A stretch of DNA of 64,000 nucleotides, taken from positions 5,172,908 through 5,236,907 of the forward strand of contig NW_006763290.1 in NCBI RefSeq assembly GCF_000218685.1, written 5' to 3'. The stretch comes from Serpula lacrymans var. lacrymans S7.9 (Eukaryota > Basidiomycota > Agaricomycetes > Boletales > Serpulaceae). Under the pieces are notes generated by a model that saw nothing but the letters and a program-made list of their open reading frames with translations, was not told where the DNA came from and did not search any database. Position 1 is the stretch's first letter. Each line of letters opens with the position of its first letter. This document shows, piece by piece, positions 1-11,618 of this stretch. A program made the position numbers and the translations under genes.

Positions 1-1130
1 CGGATACCTTGCGCACCCTAATATACAGGCAATATATGGCTGACCCGAAAATGAATAGTGTTCGCGCACTTGCCACTCAGTACCATCTCAGTATCAAGCG
101 TGTCGATGCGATATTACGACTGAAGGGTATGGAAGCGCACTGGGCCAAGGTTCGTGTATTTCAACTATTACGGCCGTCCACATGGATGGTACGCATGATG
201 AGCATAAACAAAAATTCGATTAGTCTTTAAGACTACTACATGGTTACAATTTATTTTCTTTCTGAATTTGTGTACCATTAGCCGAACTATGTGCTAATGA
301 TATATCGTTTTTCTAGGTGATTAGTTAGTTTATTATCGAAAAATGTCAAGAATCGCTAACGATATGTATATGTGTTTGTGCATGATCTATAGGAGGTGGG
401 TTTTCTTTTTATATTTTGGATGAGCCTATACTTCATTCGCGAAAAAACAAGACCGCCGTGGTGCCTTACATCGCCCGGAAATTGGTTATAACGTTTTCAA
501 CCCCATCTGAACTATAGCTTTTGCTTTATTCATAACATAAAGAACCTACTGAACGTTCATTTTCAGAATCGATCACTTCAAACAGGCTTCGTCAAGGGGA
601 TGGAAGATGTCTTGGGAGTAACTCAGCACATGAGAACAAGGGTATCTAAATCCCTCGCATCTGAAGATCCCACAAGACATGACGTCCAAGAGGCTGATGC
701 GCACGATGAACAAGAAGGTTCAGACTGGGCCCGTCTTCGCTATCAACGTATGTTCTGGGAGTCGATTCCTGAGGGTGAAGGCAAAGTACGCTTGCGTCTA
801 TGGCTGAATTAACGTTAGCTAATCCTTCCACGAAAGGAACCTTTGATGCCAGATATCCTCGAGAAAGCACGCCAGGATATGGAGAAGCAAATCAAGGAGA
901 CAAGGGATGCTAAATCACACCCCACTCTTGTTCCGCGGTTCCAGGGTAAGGATCACGATAAGATCAAATTTGTGAAGCCGGAGGGACGTCCTGCTATCAA
1001 GTTTGTCGATGTCGGTGGCAAATTCCTCGACGTAAATGATCGTAAGAGAAGAATTGCAGAGAGCGAAAGGAGATCCAAGGTAAAGGCGAGGAGAAAGGAG
1101 GCTGCTTATGCCTCGAGAACTGTTAGTTAA
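1..1130 (+). CDS. MRPS35: Mitochondrial small-subunit ribosomal protein, mS45/Bot1 family (3' part)
   Basis: The 5' end lies outside the window. Three exons can be joined: <1-149, 567-785 and 837-1130. Both junctions fall between codons, and the introns are 417 nt and 51 nt. The joined protein reads YMADPKMNSVRALATQYHLS, then a helix-turn-helix-like stretch ending LKGMEAHWAK, then QTGFVKGMEDVLGV. This is the signature I associate with the fungal 'eukaryotic mitochondrial regulator' family (Bot1p of fission yeast, Mrps35/mS45 of budding yeast), a component of the mitoribosomal small subunit. The C-terminus is strongly basic (runs of K/R, such as KVKARRKEA), as expected of a ribosomal protein. 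The first intron is long for this genome, so a small extra exon inside it cannot be excluded. The family call comes from recalled motifs, not an alignment. Confidence 0.8.
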
Positions 1131-1575
1131 TGTATCGATCGTTGTGGTTTTCTTTATGTTATGTTCAATTCGAGTTATATAATGCTTACACATTGCGATT
1201 CAAGTTGGTTGATGAATGCAAAATGCGAATCAAATGTCTCATTCTGCGTGACTGTTTACTACTACGTACTCTACTATGGATCAGTTGAATGTTGAACTGG
1301 TACAGTATGTGCTCCTCTACGTACTCGTTGAGGTCACCATTGGCCTGCAAAAACAATACCACCACTTCGTTGTACTGCTTGTTTGTTGAGAACTTCATAA
1401 CTAGTGTCCCAGGACGTAGAAACTCTCTTGCCCTTATTATATGGACTGCGTTCTGATACCATACATTAGGTTTCTAGTTTGCCGACATATCAACTTGTTT
1501 GCATCAAAGGTTCGAATGCCCCGCCTGGGTAGGATGATCAACTAGGTAACTTACAGCAAGGAGACATGTGAGGAT
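1131..1575. other. Convergent 3' intergenic region
   Basis: About 445 bp between two genes that converge. It holds AT-rich 3' untranslated sequence and scattered short ORFs with no codon pattern or motif I recognise. A GGTTCGAATGCC string near 1509 resembles a tRNA B box, but no A box or acceptor stem surrounds it. Confidence 0.6.
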
Positions 1576-3915
1576 TCAATAAGCAAATCTGAAATCTAGC
1601 CTTTGATTTCCCTCATCCTTCGTCGTCTCGATATACACTTCTCGTTCCTACATATAAAGACAATCACTTATTAAAAAAACAGGTCAAAGCAGTCTCAGCC
1701 TAGAAAAACTTACCTTAGGTGACATTTCGTTCCATTTTTTATCTCTATGTTTATTTATGCCTCGATAAAAAAGGAATGTGAATATGTACAGAACAATGTT
1801 CATCGAGCAAATTCCAATCAGGGCACGGTTGCCGTTCTTGTCTGCCAAGAATACATTTATTAATGCAAGGGAAAGAGCAAGTGTAATTTGCTTACAAAGT
1901 GGCTGGTAAATAGTGTTCGATAAAGACACTGTCAGACAGAGAGGTAATAGACATCTAAATTAGAGAAACCCACCTGATCACTGGTTCGATAAATATTTGC
2001 CTAAAAAGAGTCAAGATGCTGTTTTTATTTAGAAAGCAAAAACATACATATACGATAGCTCCAGCTTGTACAAACATATTGTATATTGAAGCTGAAATCG
2101 TTCGAGTTCGAACACTGAAAGAATTTCTTGATGCCCAAGCCACTTGGATGGGATGAACATAGGGGAATCCAGTAATCAATGTGACAACAGCAAAGTATAC
2201 CCATTGCGAAGTTGATGTAGTGAACGTGTAAAGTGCTATAAGGAGGGGAAGGGCCCAGAATTGGAGGATTATCGTCCCTGCCACTCTGCTGTCGATGATT
2301 TCACTGAGGTATGCAGTGAACAATAGCATAACTAAGCCGCAAACAGTTGACGGAATGCTCAGTAGGTTCGATTCAGTGGTTCCAAAACCAAGGTTACGAA
2401 GAGACAAGGTCAGATAAGTTTGTGGTGGACCAACAGGTACTGTCCAATAGTCAGTTTGGTGTCTGCTGATAGCATGAAATAGCTCTTACTCATATGAAGA
2501 AGGCCGAGTACATACAGAGGCCACATTCTCCAGTCACATAACGCAATGAAGATCATACGAGGCGTCAACCCTTCGCGGTTATGCATGTCCGACTTCGATG
2601 GATCATCTCGTAGTACTCTACATCATACAGCAGTTAGATACATCACAAGCACATTTTCCCGGTGTGGGACTTGCCTGTTGACCATGATTATCTCTTCCCT
2701 GTCATACGATCAATCCGGTATCACGATATAGAGCGTAATGAGTAACTGACCGCTCAGTGAACCACCCCTTCGGTCGGAACCATGCTTTGGTTTGAGTAGG
2801 TCCTGGAGGCATCAGAAAGAATGAAGATATCCCTACAGCAAGTGTAAGCAAGCCCTCGATAAGAAACAGGTAACGCCATCCAGCTCGTTCTGAGTTACGC
2901 AGCGAAAGGATGCCCGTCGCAATAAAGGCGCTGACAATCATGGTGACGTAGTTGGAAACCCAAAAGTATGCAAGCCGAATCGTCACTAATCAAAACTATC
3001 AACACATAGTTCAAAATCTTCATGGTACACATACGCTCGGATTTCGTGAAGAAGTATGAGAGGTATAAAATCACATCTGGGATAAAGCCACCTTGCAGAA
3101 ATCCTAGTAGGAATCTAGGAAACCATTGACAGTGCTTAGTACTCGTTTCCTCAAGCTGAATGTGATACAAACCTTGTAGCAAGGAAAGACGTGCGACCGG
3201 AAAGCCAGAACTGGCATGTGGCAACAATACTCCAAACCACCATCTAACAAGCACTTATGAAAAAATCACAAGGACGACAATTTTCTCGCAAACCTGAGTG
3301 GGGACCCATACGTCAGGCCCAACTCTCTTCGAAATCAATTGGGATGGAAGCTCTGCAATGAGAAACGAAAGTCGAAACAGAGTGTTACCAAGATTGAAGT
3401 CGTTTGTTGTCATATTAAGATCCTGCAGGAAATTGTCGGTGTTGGCCTGGGATATGTTCGTCCTGTCTAGATCTAAAGCGAAGAACATGATGCTCGCCCA
3501 GATCATGATGCGCACGTCAATCTTGCGGACAAGATGCTACACGGTTAGAGATAATCACTAACAAGCGAAAGAACTATAGCTTAACACGTACCGCCTCCTC
3601 CCTCCAAGTCCAGCGAGCGTCAGGATCGAATCTGTGAGCATTTTCATACTGGACTGGAGGACGGTATGCTTCTAGAGTTGTGGGGTCATCAAATACAGAA
3701 GGTTGTGTGGCAATACTGTCTAAGTCTTGCTGAGGTCGCCTGAAGAAATGCCAAAAGTGTTTCGGACGTTGCTGGATTGGGGCACCCAGTGGCAGAGCTT
3801 TTTCTGAAACATTCGTTGTACTCATCGTCGGGCTGGGACCGCTCTTGCTATCGACCTCACTACCGTCTGTAGACGGATTCCTCACAGCGAGACGTGGCAA
3901 AAGTCGAGTAGTCAT
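1576..3915 (-). CDS. MFS transporter, anion:cation symporter (Dal5/Tna1-like) family
   Basis: Plasma-membrane major facilitator of the family that includes allantoate, nicotinate, pantothenate and biotin carriers; the substrate cannot be told from sequence. The start chosen is the ATG at 3915, giving a roughly 110-residue cytosolic N-terminus. Exon 1 (3915-3592) joins in phase 0 to an exon at 3536 encoding [20 protein letters not shown], the first transmembrane helix with the family's D-x-DRTNI motif. Later pieces show [49 protein letters not shown] and [17 protein letters not shown], all diagnostic. The last exon encodes [15 protein letters not shown] before the stop at 1576, the usual C-terminal tail of this fungal family. 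There are at least six introns. No frame break is needed. Confidence 0.92.
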
Positions 3916-4240
3916 GTCTTCGAAGGTGAGGATTGAAGGTGCGGATCCAGGAACCAAAGCAGATTCACTTCACTTAACGCTCACTGATATACCGTAAGTC
4001 CACGCCATGCATAAAGATAAGATATGGCATCGAAGGCTCCGAACACTAACGACACGGTGTATTGCGCCTTCAGCCACCGGATGGCGCGATGAAAGAAGTC
4101 ACCATATCAACTCCATATGTCAATTTTGGCAAATTCACAGCGCCCCTTTTGAAAGATTTTACACTGATATTAGTTTTGAAATTGCTGAGAACAAGTGATA
4201 CTCTACGCTTTCAATTACTGCTGAAATTGTCAATTCTTCT
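3916..4240. other. Intergenic spacer between two minus-strand genes
   Basis: 325 bp holding the probable promoter of the MFS transporter and the 3' untranslated region of CCT7. No further coding signal is seen. Confidence 0.55.
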
Positions 4241-6193
4241 TCACCGTCTAGGCATGCCCCTACCCCTTCCCCTGAGCGCACGTTGCGCAGCACCAGGTGG
4301 TGCGCGAGGCCCAGCATTTTGCTATGAAATCCACTTATCAGTTAAAGCTCTGATAAGAAAAGTATAAATACGTACCGCTTCACTCTGAGGGTTCCTGACA
4401 GTCTCGTCTACACTCAAGATCAAGCAAGCAGCTTCAGTGGCGCTGCTAATGGCGTTTACTTTTACAAGGGAGGGTTCCCAAACGAATGCGTCCATGTTGT
4501 CGCGCACACCGTCGGCGCCATCGACATCGACACCATACCACTTTTCGCCGGTTGCATGCTTCATTCTGAGTTTATTCAGAATATCAGTAGAATCCAAACC
4601 AGCATTATCACAGATTTGACGCGGAATGGTTTCTAGCGCTTTTGCAAACGCAGACATGACCAGTTGAAGTTTCCCTGGAATCAAAAGCGCATCTTTGCGA
4701 ATGTGCGCAGAAAGATCCATCTATGCGCACGATAAGTGTAAGAGTATTAGTGTAACTGCATGAAGCGTACCTCAACGGCACCTCCTCCTGCAACGATGTC
4801 GCCATTTCTCACAGCACGTTTTACAACCATGATAGCATCGTGAAGACTTCTCTCTACTTCTTCAATAAACTGCTCCGCTCCACCACGAAGGAGAAGAGTA
4901 CATGTTTTAGCCTTGGGACAATCTACGAGGATGTTATATCTCTCGCCACCAATCTGTCGCTCCTCGAATGAGCCACATGTCCCAAGATGTTCACGGGCGA
5001 TATCCGAACATGTCGACTGTATCGACCCTCCAACTGCCTGAACAACCCTTCGCAGATCACCGCCTGGGACACGACCAGCACAGAAGATATCACGGTCTGC
5101 GAACCACTGAGTTGCCAAGTCACCGATCGGAAGTTTGCTCAACACGACTTTCGCTCCAGTTTTTTCGATGGCGTCCAATTTTCGGTAGATGATTTCCCAC
5201 TCAGCGTCCACAATTGCTTGATAATCTGATACAGCATCTACGCGTACTTCGGCATTATCCTTCTCAGCCTTGAGCTCGAGTTCGACGTTCAGACTGAGAA
5301 TCAGAGGGTTTTTGAAGGACTTTGGCTGTTGCTCTGCGCCAGCGTATGTGAAGGTCTTTTTGAATGCAACGCCACCAACTAACAAAGAGTCCTGCATGCC
5401 GCCACCGGGAATCTTTTTAACACCAATGAGAGATTCGTCGAGGTCATCTTGATCAAGACATTGAACAGCATCAACAACCATGTTAGCAAAAAATGGTTTC
5501 TCGGAATGAATGAGCTTCGATGACATAGACGTTGATGCACATTTAAGAAGGAGAGAGCGGAAACGCCTGAGGATACATCAGCGATGGCTCGACAGTTGCG
5601 ATGATAAAAAATGGAGACTTACTCGGGGTCTGATTTGTCGATGGTAACCTGTATCTCTTTGATACGATCTATAGCCTGTATACAAGTTTGAGCTCAATTT
5701 GCCTTGTTTAAGGCGACGTTAATCTACAGACCAGTTGGGATGCCTTTCGAAACCCTTTCATGATCATGTGAGGGCTCACGCCCTCCTCGATGTAACCACG
5801 GACTTCTTTCAATAGCTGTGCTGCCAATAGCACGACACTTGTCGTACCATCACCAACCTCAGAATCCTGTGCCCGAGCGATGTCAACCAACGTTCTTGCA
5901 GCTGGATGAACGATATCGAGCAACTTCAAGATGGTTGCGCCGTCATTTGTTATCTGAGCTTCTCCACGTTCGTTGACGATCAGTTTATCCATTCCTCTGG
6001 GACCGAGAGTGCTCGATAGTGTCTCTGAGATGGCAAGACATGCAGATATGTTGGAAAGCAGCTGAGGGTTTCCTTGAGATGTATCTGTGCCCTCCCGAAG
6101 GAGAACTACAGTTGGTTGCTGCAAAAGATAGAAATCAGTGTGTATCGTGATAAAGGCAGTGCTTTACTCTACCATAGGAAGACCGCGTTGCAT
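4241..6193 (-). CDS. CCT7: T-complex protein 1 subunit eta (CCT7)
   Basis: Subunit of the cytosolic group II chaperonin TRiC/CCT that folds actin and tubulin. The start is the ATG at 6193: a 21-nt first exon (MQRGLPM) is joined across a 54-nt intron (6172-6119) to [16 protein letters not shown], the eta-subunit N-terminus. The ATP-binding motifs [11 protein letters not shown] and [19 protein letters not shown] are present, as are [10 protein letters not shown] and the apical region with [10 protein letters not shown]. The second nucleotide motif VAGGGAVE is split by an intron near 4770. The C-terminal [23 protein letters not shown]-domain segment is intact. The last exon is short and ends GRGRGMPRR before the stop at 4241, a glycine/arginine tail typical of CCT7. 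Length agrees with about 560 residues for the family. It shares a 237-bp divergent promoter with RAD5. Confidence 0.97.
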
Positions 6194-6430
6194 TTTGTGA
6201 TGATGGATCCTTGAGTGGATCTTTCTGAAGCAAACGTGATGGCCAGAAAGAAACCTAATGGCAAGTATCTGCAGGTGCAATTTACACTTGTTTTGCCACA
6301 CGCGCCATTTAGGGACGCGACAAGATCGTACTGAGTCAGACGCGTCAGCCTGAGAGCTTTGCTCAGGTCTTAACACGCACCAGCTCCTCAATGAGTCCTC
6401 ATTGCTCTGAAAGATAGCTGTAAACCCCAA
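6194..6430. promoter_or_regulatory. Shared divergent promoter of CCT7 and RAD5
   Basis: Only 237 bp separate the two start codons, which point away from each other, so both core promoters and 5' untranslated regions must lie here. I see no clear TATA box. The arrangement is visible in the sequence; any co-regulation is inference. Confidence 0.6.
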
Positions 6431-9400
6431 ATGGACGTTGAACATGAAGATGACCACTCCGAAGGTCTTTTTTTTGCTGGGTCTGACGACGAAGAACAGG
6501 GAAACGGAGCACCAATAGGTATAAACGATTGCACTGCGAACGACTTCCAAGCAAGCTCTACGCGTGAAAAGCGTCTATTTCTCGATGATAGTGAAGATGA
6601 AGAGCCTTGTTTTCCTCAGCAAATTCTATCACCAAGAAAAGTTATCATAAACCACGGGGGTGATGATTCTGAAAGTGACATAGAAATCCCGTCATTTGAG
6701 GACGTGCCTAGAGCGTCTAGCGTCAGCAACATTTCCTCTGTTCACTCGCATAGAACTTCTTCACCAGCTCCTCTATCTTCCCGTTCAGCCTCTAAAGATC
6801 GCCCTGCGAAGAAACGTCGTCTGTCACCGCCTTCTAGCCCAGTCCCCGCGCCAATCCCTGTAGTATCGTTTGAATGCGCTTATATTGGGTCATTTCTGGT
6901 CGGTAATGCTTGGAGCACTGTCAAAGGGAAAGGATACGTGAAGTCTGGGGACAAAATTCGCATAGAAAGGGATGAGCCAGACGATGGTAGTTCCTCACGA
7001 TCCAATCCAGGAAAAGGGAACAAGAAGGAAATACAGATCAAAGGGAAAGGGAAGAAAAAGCAAATATCAATTAGCACCATGTTCAAGTCACAACCTCCCA
7101 ATTTCCTAAAGAAAAAGGTAGATACTGTGGTACGGCTCACAAATAGTCGTGGTTTCGGTCGGTTCTGTTTCTTAAACCTGATGCAGGGGTAATAGTGTTA
7201 ACACCGAACTAGAATTTGGTCGCCTGCCTCAGGATGTTGCCTCCTGGGTATCAAAACTCTTAGATCTGGGTACTTGGTTGGTTGTTTCTGCTAGTCGGCC
7301 TGAGCTCACGCTATTCTAGGAATCGTCGACTTTCGAGGAAGTACTATGGTTGATTGTCCTGACGTTTTACATTCTGGCGTGGATCTTATCGTATCGTTGT
7401 CCATTTATATCCGGGCATCTGCCTTTACATCGCCAAGTACTTCAAAAGCTCAACACTCAAAGAATCCATTCAAGCAGGACCAAGAAAGCTTGAGTGAACA
7501 GACACTTCGAGAGCGTAAAAGCGCTTTATTGTCTTTGTTTGACAAAATTAGCCTCCGACCTCGAAGTGGAGCACAGTACAAGGGAGATATTAGGAGTGAT
7601 GAGGACATTGACCAGGAAGCTATAAAGTCTATGACCCAGCCTCCCCCAAGTTCAGCAACAAAAAACAATAGTGTCAAGAGAGAAGTCGTTGGCGATGGAG
7701 AGGTAATCGAAGTGGAAGAAGGCGAAGAATTATCCGATAACGAGTTGGATATGATTTATAGAAGGTAAGAACCATTCAGCTATATCAAATTCATCGATAA
7801 CAGTTTCCCCATAGAGCACAACGACATGATCAGACAATGGGCGAAATGGATCCTCCTGACACATTTTCTCTCACCCTCAGAGGATATCAAAAGCAAGCTC
7901 TCTTGTAAGTCAGGCGTCTCTCCCATCCGTCATTGGAGCTCACGACAGATAGATGGATGCATTCCATGGAGAGTGGGGAGGTGTCTGCGAGAGAGGCTAC
8001 TTCTATGCATCCACTTTGGAGCGAGTACGTTGTGTTCTTTAATACTGATCGTTCATGCCTTACAATCTTTCTTTTTCTTTCTTTTTGCCTTAGGTATGCG
8101 TTCCCATGTGAACCCCACGAAGGCGTAATAGACTTGACTGCTGACGAGCAGCCCTTTTACTTCAACCCATATTCGGGAGAGTTAAGCCTTGAGTTCCCCA
8201 AGGCTGAACGCCAATTCAAGGGCGGTATACTAGCGTACGTAAATCCAGCTCTTCCTGAACAGCTTGCTAATACAATTCCGACTGTGATAGTGATGGTAAT
8301 GTCTTTTTAGCTATTCTAATGGGAATGAACCCTAGCTAACAAATTTTCTCAATATCCTTTGCAATAGAAAGTACGTTGATGTCACGTAGTTCTCTGATAG
8401 CATGATTCACGAAAGCTGCTCAGTGGGAATGGGAAAAACCATCATGCTTTCGGCATTGATCCAAACAAATCGTGATCCGGAACCAGAAGCACTTGACGAT
8501 ACCGGCAAAGACAATTCAAAAATTCGTCAACTTAAACTTGATCGTGCATTCAGGCCAACAACCCACCAGAGAAACAAGTCGACGAGCAGGCCATCAGCAA
8601 CACTGATCGTGGCGCCAACTTCCCTTCTATCACAGTGGTCGGAAGAAATTCAGCGGTCAAGTGAACCTGGGACTGTGAAAGTAACCGTATGGCATGGACA
8701 GAATCGTCTCGATTTAACTGCCGCAACCGAAGAGGACAACGAAAATGACAAATCTATCAAGGTCGTGGTAACATCTTATGGAGTACTGGCTTCAGAGCAC
8801 TCGAAAATATCAAAGTCGGGTGGACAATCAGCAGTCTTCCAAGGCAAGTCTCTAATAATCTAGCACGAGGGGAATCCCTAATTTCTTTCTTTAGTCGAGT
8901 GGTTAAGGGTTATCCTTGATGAAGCTCACCATTGCAAGTCCAGAGTCAGTAAGACAGCTCGTGCAGTATATGCTTTACATGCGAGAAGACGTTGGGCAGT
9001 AACAGGTCAGCAAGTGCTGCATTTTCACATTTCCTTCTATTTGATGCGTATTTAGGGACTCCTATCGTGAATAAACTTGAAGATCTGTATTCACTGCTGT
9101 GAGTTTATCAGCGCAAAGTTTAATCAGAGCAGTAGTCTGAGTTTAATGCATAGTAAATTCTTGGGTTTCACTCCTTGGTCGGAATACCCATTCTTCCGCT
9201 CGTGGGTCCTAAGGCGCACTACATGTGGCTAGTCGTTGCTTATACTCTTCTAGGTTTATCACAGTACCATTCCTCGCTCGTGACCCCAAAGCGATCGAGA
9301 TCGTTCAGGTGATTCTGGAGAGCGTTCTACTAAGGCGAGAGAAAAACATGCGTGACAGTAATGGCAAACGGATAATAGAATTGCCTGCTAAAGAGGTACG

Positions 9401-11085
9401 CCATTTCGTATGACCCCAAACCTACATTTAATCATACGAGAACAAAGGTTACTGTAGAAAACCTTCCATTCTCCTCGTCAGAGCAAGCGATATACGATTC
9501 CATTTATAAGGATGCTAAAAAGGACTTTGACCAATTAAATGCCAAGGGAATTGTCAGTCGGAACTACACCCACATTTTGGCGATGCTCATGAGGTGCGCT
9601 ATCAACGACGCTGGTGGGGCGAGTGGTAATCACTAACTTCGACGCAGATTACGACGTGCCGTCCTTCATCCAGACCTCGTAGCCAGTCCTACCGAAGAAC
9701 CAAACGGGAAGTCGAGGGACGGTGCCGTCGACGTGGATGAGATCATGAGCACTGCTGCCGACAGCAGCCGCAGCAAGTTCTTTGCAGACAGCGTGCTAGC
9801 TAACCTTAAAGACTCTGGGAATGACGAATGTCCCATTTGCCTAGATGTGATGGAAACACCTACGATTATACCAGATTGTATGCATAGATGGTAAGTCGTC
9901 GTCTACTACCTCTAGGACACAGCCTCACTTTGGTGTAGCTGTAAGGACTGCATCATCTCCTATTTGGAGGCTTGTAACGAGCGAGGCGAAGAAGGCCGTT
10001 GTCCGACGTGTTCAAGGGGTCCTATAAAAGTGAAACTCTCTGTACTTGCCTATATATTGATATACTCAGATACTTTCAGGACCATGAACTCATCGAAGTA
10101 ATACGGCCCAAGGCAGAAAGCTCAAGCAATTTGCTAGATGGGGTGAGTGCAGTACCGGAGGTCGTTCTCAGGAGGAACGATTTCCGTTCCTCCACGAAAC
10201 TGGAAGCACTGGTGCAGAATCTTCGTGAGCAGTACTAACTTTCACCCCTAGTTCGACATACTGACGCCACGAATATGGTAGGGAGACTGCAAGACCAAGA
10301 CCCGTGTTTCCGCGCTGTCGTGTTCTCCCAATTTACGAGTTTCCTAAATCTCATCGAGATCGCATTAGAGCGCGAACGGCTGGCATGGTACCGATTCGAC
10401 GGGTCTATGGACATCAAGAAGCGGAACCACGCCATATCCGAGTTCAAATCTGCTTCTCGGGCGCCCAAGGTGTTGATTGTGAGCTTGAAGGCAGGAGGTG
10501 TTGGATTAAATGTTTGTCCTTCGAGTTGACATCCACAGCCTTGTTTAGCTTTGCTAACTCGTTGGACAATTTAGCTGACGAATGCTAATCATGTGTTCAT
10601 GGTAAGCGGTGTTCCTTTTTGCTGTTTTTTTTTTTTGTTGAGCTGGGTGGCTTTTGATGAACACAATTGTGGTACTTATTATGTATTGTCTCAGATGGAT
10701 TGTTGGTGGAACGCTGCGACAGAGAACCAGGGTAAGCTTCCTCGCATTCTAAAATCCTGTTCAAATCTAATCTTGGTTTGCTACTTCTATTCTGCAGCCA
10801 TCGACCGAGTGCATAGAATAGGCCAAGAGAAGACGGTTTATGTTAAACACTTTATAGTAAGTTTCAGGGTTCCACGAGCCCAGAGCCTGTTTTTAACAGC
10901 TTGACGTTTGACGTTTGACGCTGACAGCGACGTTTTATAAGATCGAACATACCATCGAAGGGCGCATCCTTCAGATTCAGAAAAAGAAGACAGCTATCGT
11001 GAAAGAAGCGTTTCGTGGCAAGGGACCCGGCAAGGCAGATCCAGAGTCTTTGGAGAACCTTAAAGCCATCTTTGGAGACGACTGA
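6431..11085 (+). CDS. RAD5: DNA repair protein RAD5 (HIRAN-SNF2-RING-helicase C)
   Basis: Nuclear SWI/SNF-type translocase and E3 ubiquitin ligase for PCNA polyubiquitination in post-replication repair (the HLTF counterpart). Order: acidic N-terminus; HIRAN domain from about 6870 ([16 protein letters not shown]); ATPase lobe 1 with GGILADEMGMGKT; the DEAH box [13 protein letters not shown] near 8920; AVTGTPIVN near 9000; RING finger from 9829 (CPICLDVM...CMHRWCKDC...CPTC, a full C3HC4 set); then lobe 2 with [22 protein letters not shown] and the RVHRIGQ box. It ends [12 protein letters not shown]. There are many 50-85 nt introns. The Walker A codons are assembled from exons ending 8234, 8291-8295 (5 nt), 8368-8370 (3 nt) and starting 8424. 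The last intron (10857-10941) must use the acceptor before ATCGAACATACC to stay in frame. Confidence 0.95.
8291..8370 (+). other. Two consecutive RAD5 microexons (5 nt and 3 nt)
   Basis: The exon ending at 8234 (...GGT ATA CTA GC) needs T GAT GAA A before TGGGAATGGGAAAAACC (from 8424) to encode ILADEMGMGKT. TGATG at 8291-8295 is preceded by GATAG and followed by GTAATG. AAA at 8368-8370 is preceded by CAATAG and followed by GTACGT. The three introns measure 56, 72 and 53 nt. No other combination of visible sites gave me the conserved motif. Confidence 0.8.
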
Positions 11086-11618
11086 GCCCTAAATGTCGAG
11101 GATAATATCAATCCAGGATTGCCTACTTATGAGTGAGATATCTATCTAATATTTCAATGAGTGTTGGAGGATGCGGAAGAGTGCAAGACTGGTGTTTGCT
11201 ACATATGCAAACAAGTGATGGCGTGCAAACGGTACTGGGATTGTATGTAGTACATAGTACAGCAAAATCGTGGAGAATGGACATGTTAGGTGCTATGATA
11301 AAGTGAAGTCTTGGATGAATACAGTCCGATACAACGGGGTAGAAGAAATGCTAATGAAGTGCGAAGTGAGTCGTGAATGGGAGAACATCATCCATAACGA
11401 AATAAGTTAGAACGTAAAGAACTGGCGAACAACGGAAGCAAGGCCATGACCTAGTGAGACAGACCGTCGCAGACTTATGAAAACGATCAAGACGAGCGCT
11501 TGCAGGATGTATGACGGATAGAAAATGCCGCAATGCCACGGTCTGAACGAAGGACTGCTCCGCGTAGTACGATGTCGTCTGTCTAATACACCCAGTAAAA
11601 ACAGGGCATGAGTATCTA
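11086..11618. other. Convergent 3' spacer downstream of RAD5
   Basis: About 530 bp of 3' flanking sequence between two converging genes. Short minus-strand ORFs overlap here but show no domain or codon signal, so I treat it as untranslated sequence. Confidence 0.5.

Noticed and set aside
1500..1560. tRNA-like B box (GGTTCGAATGCC)
   Set aside because: No matching A box, anticodon arm or acceptor stem within the right distance.
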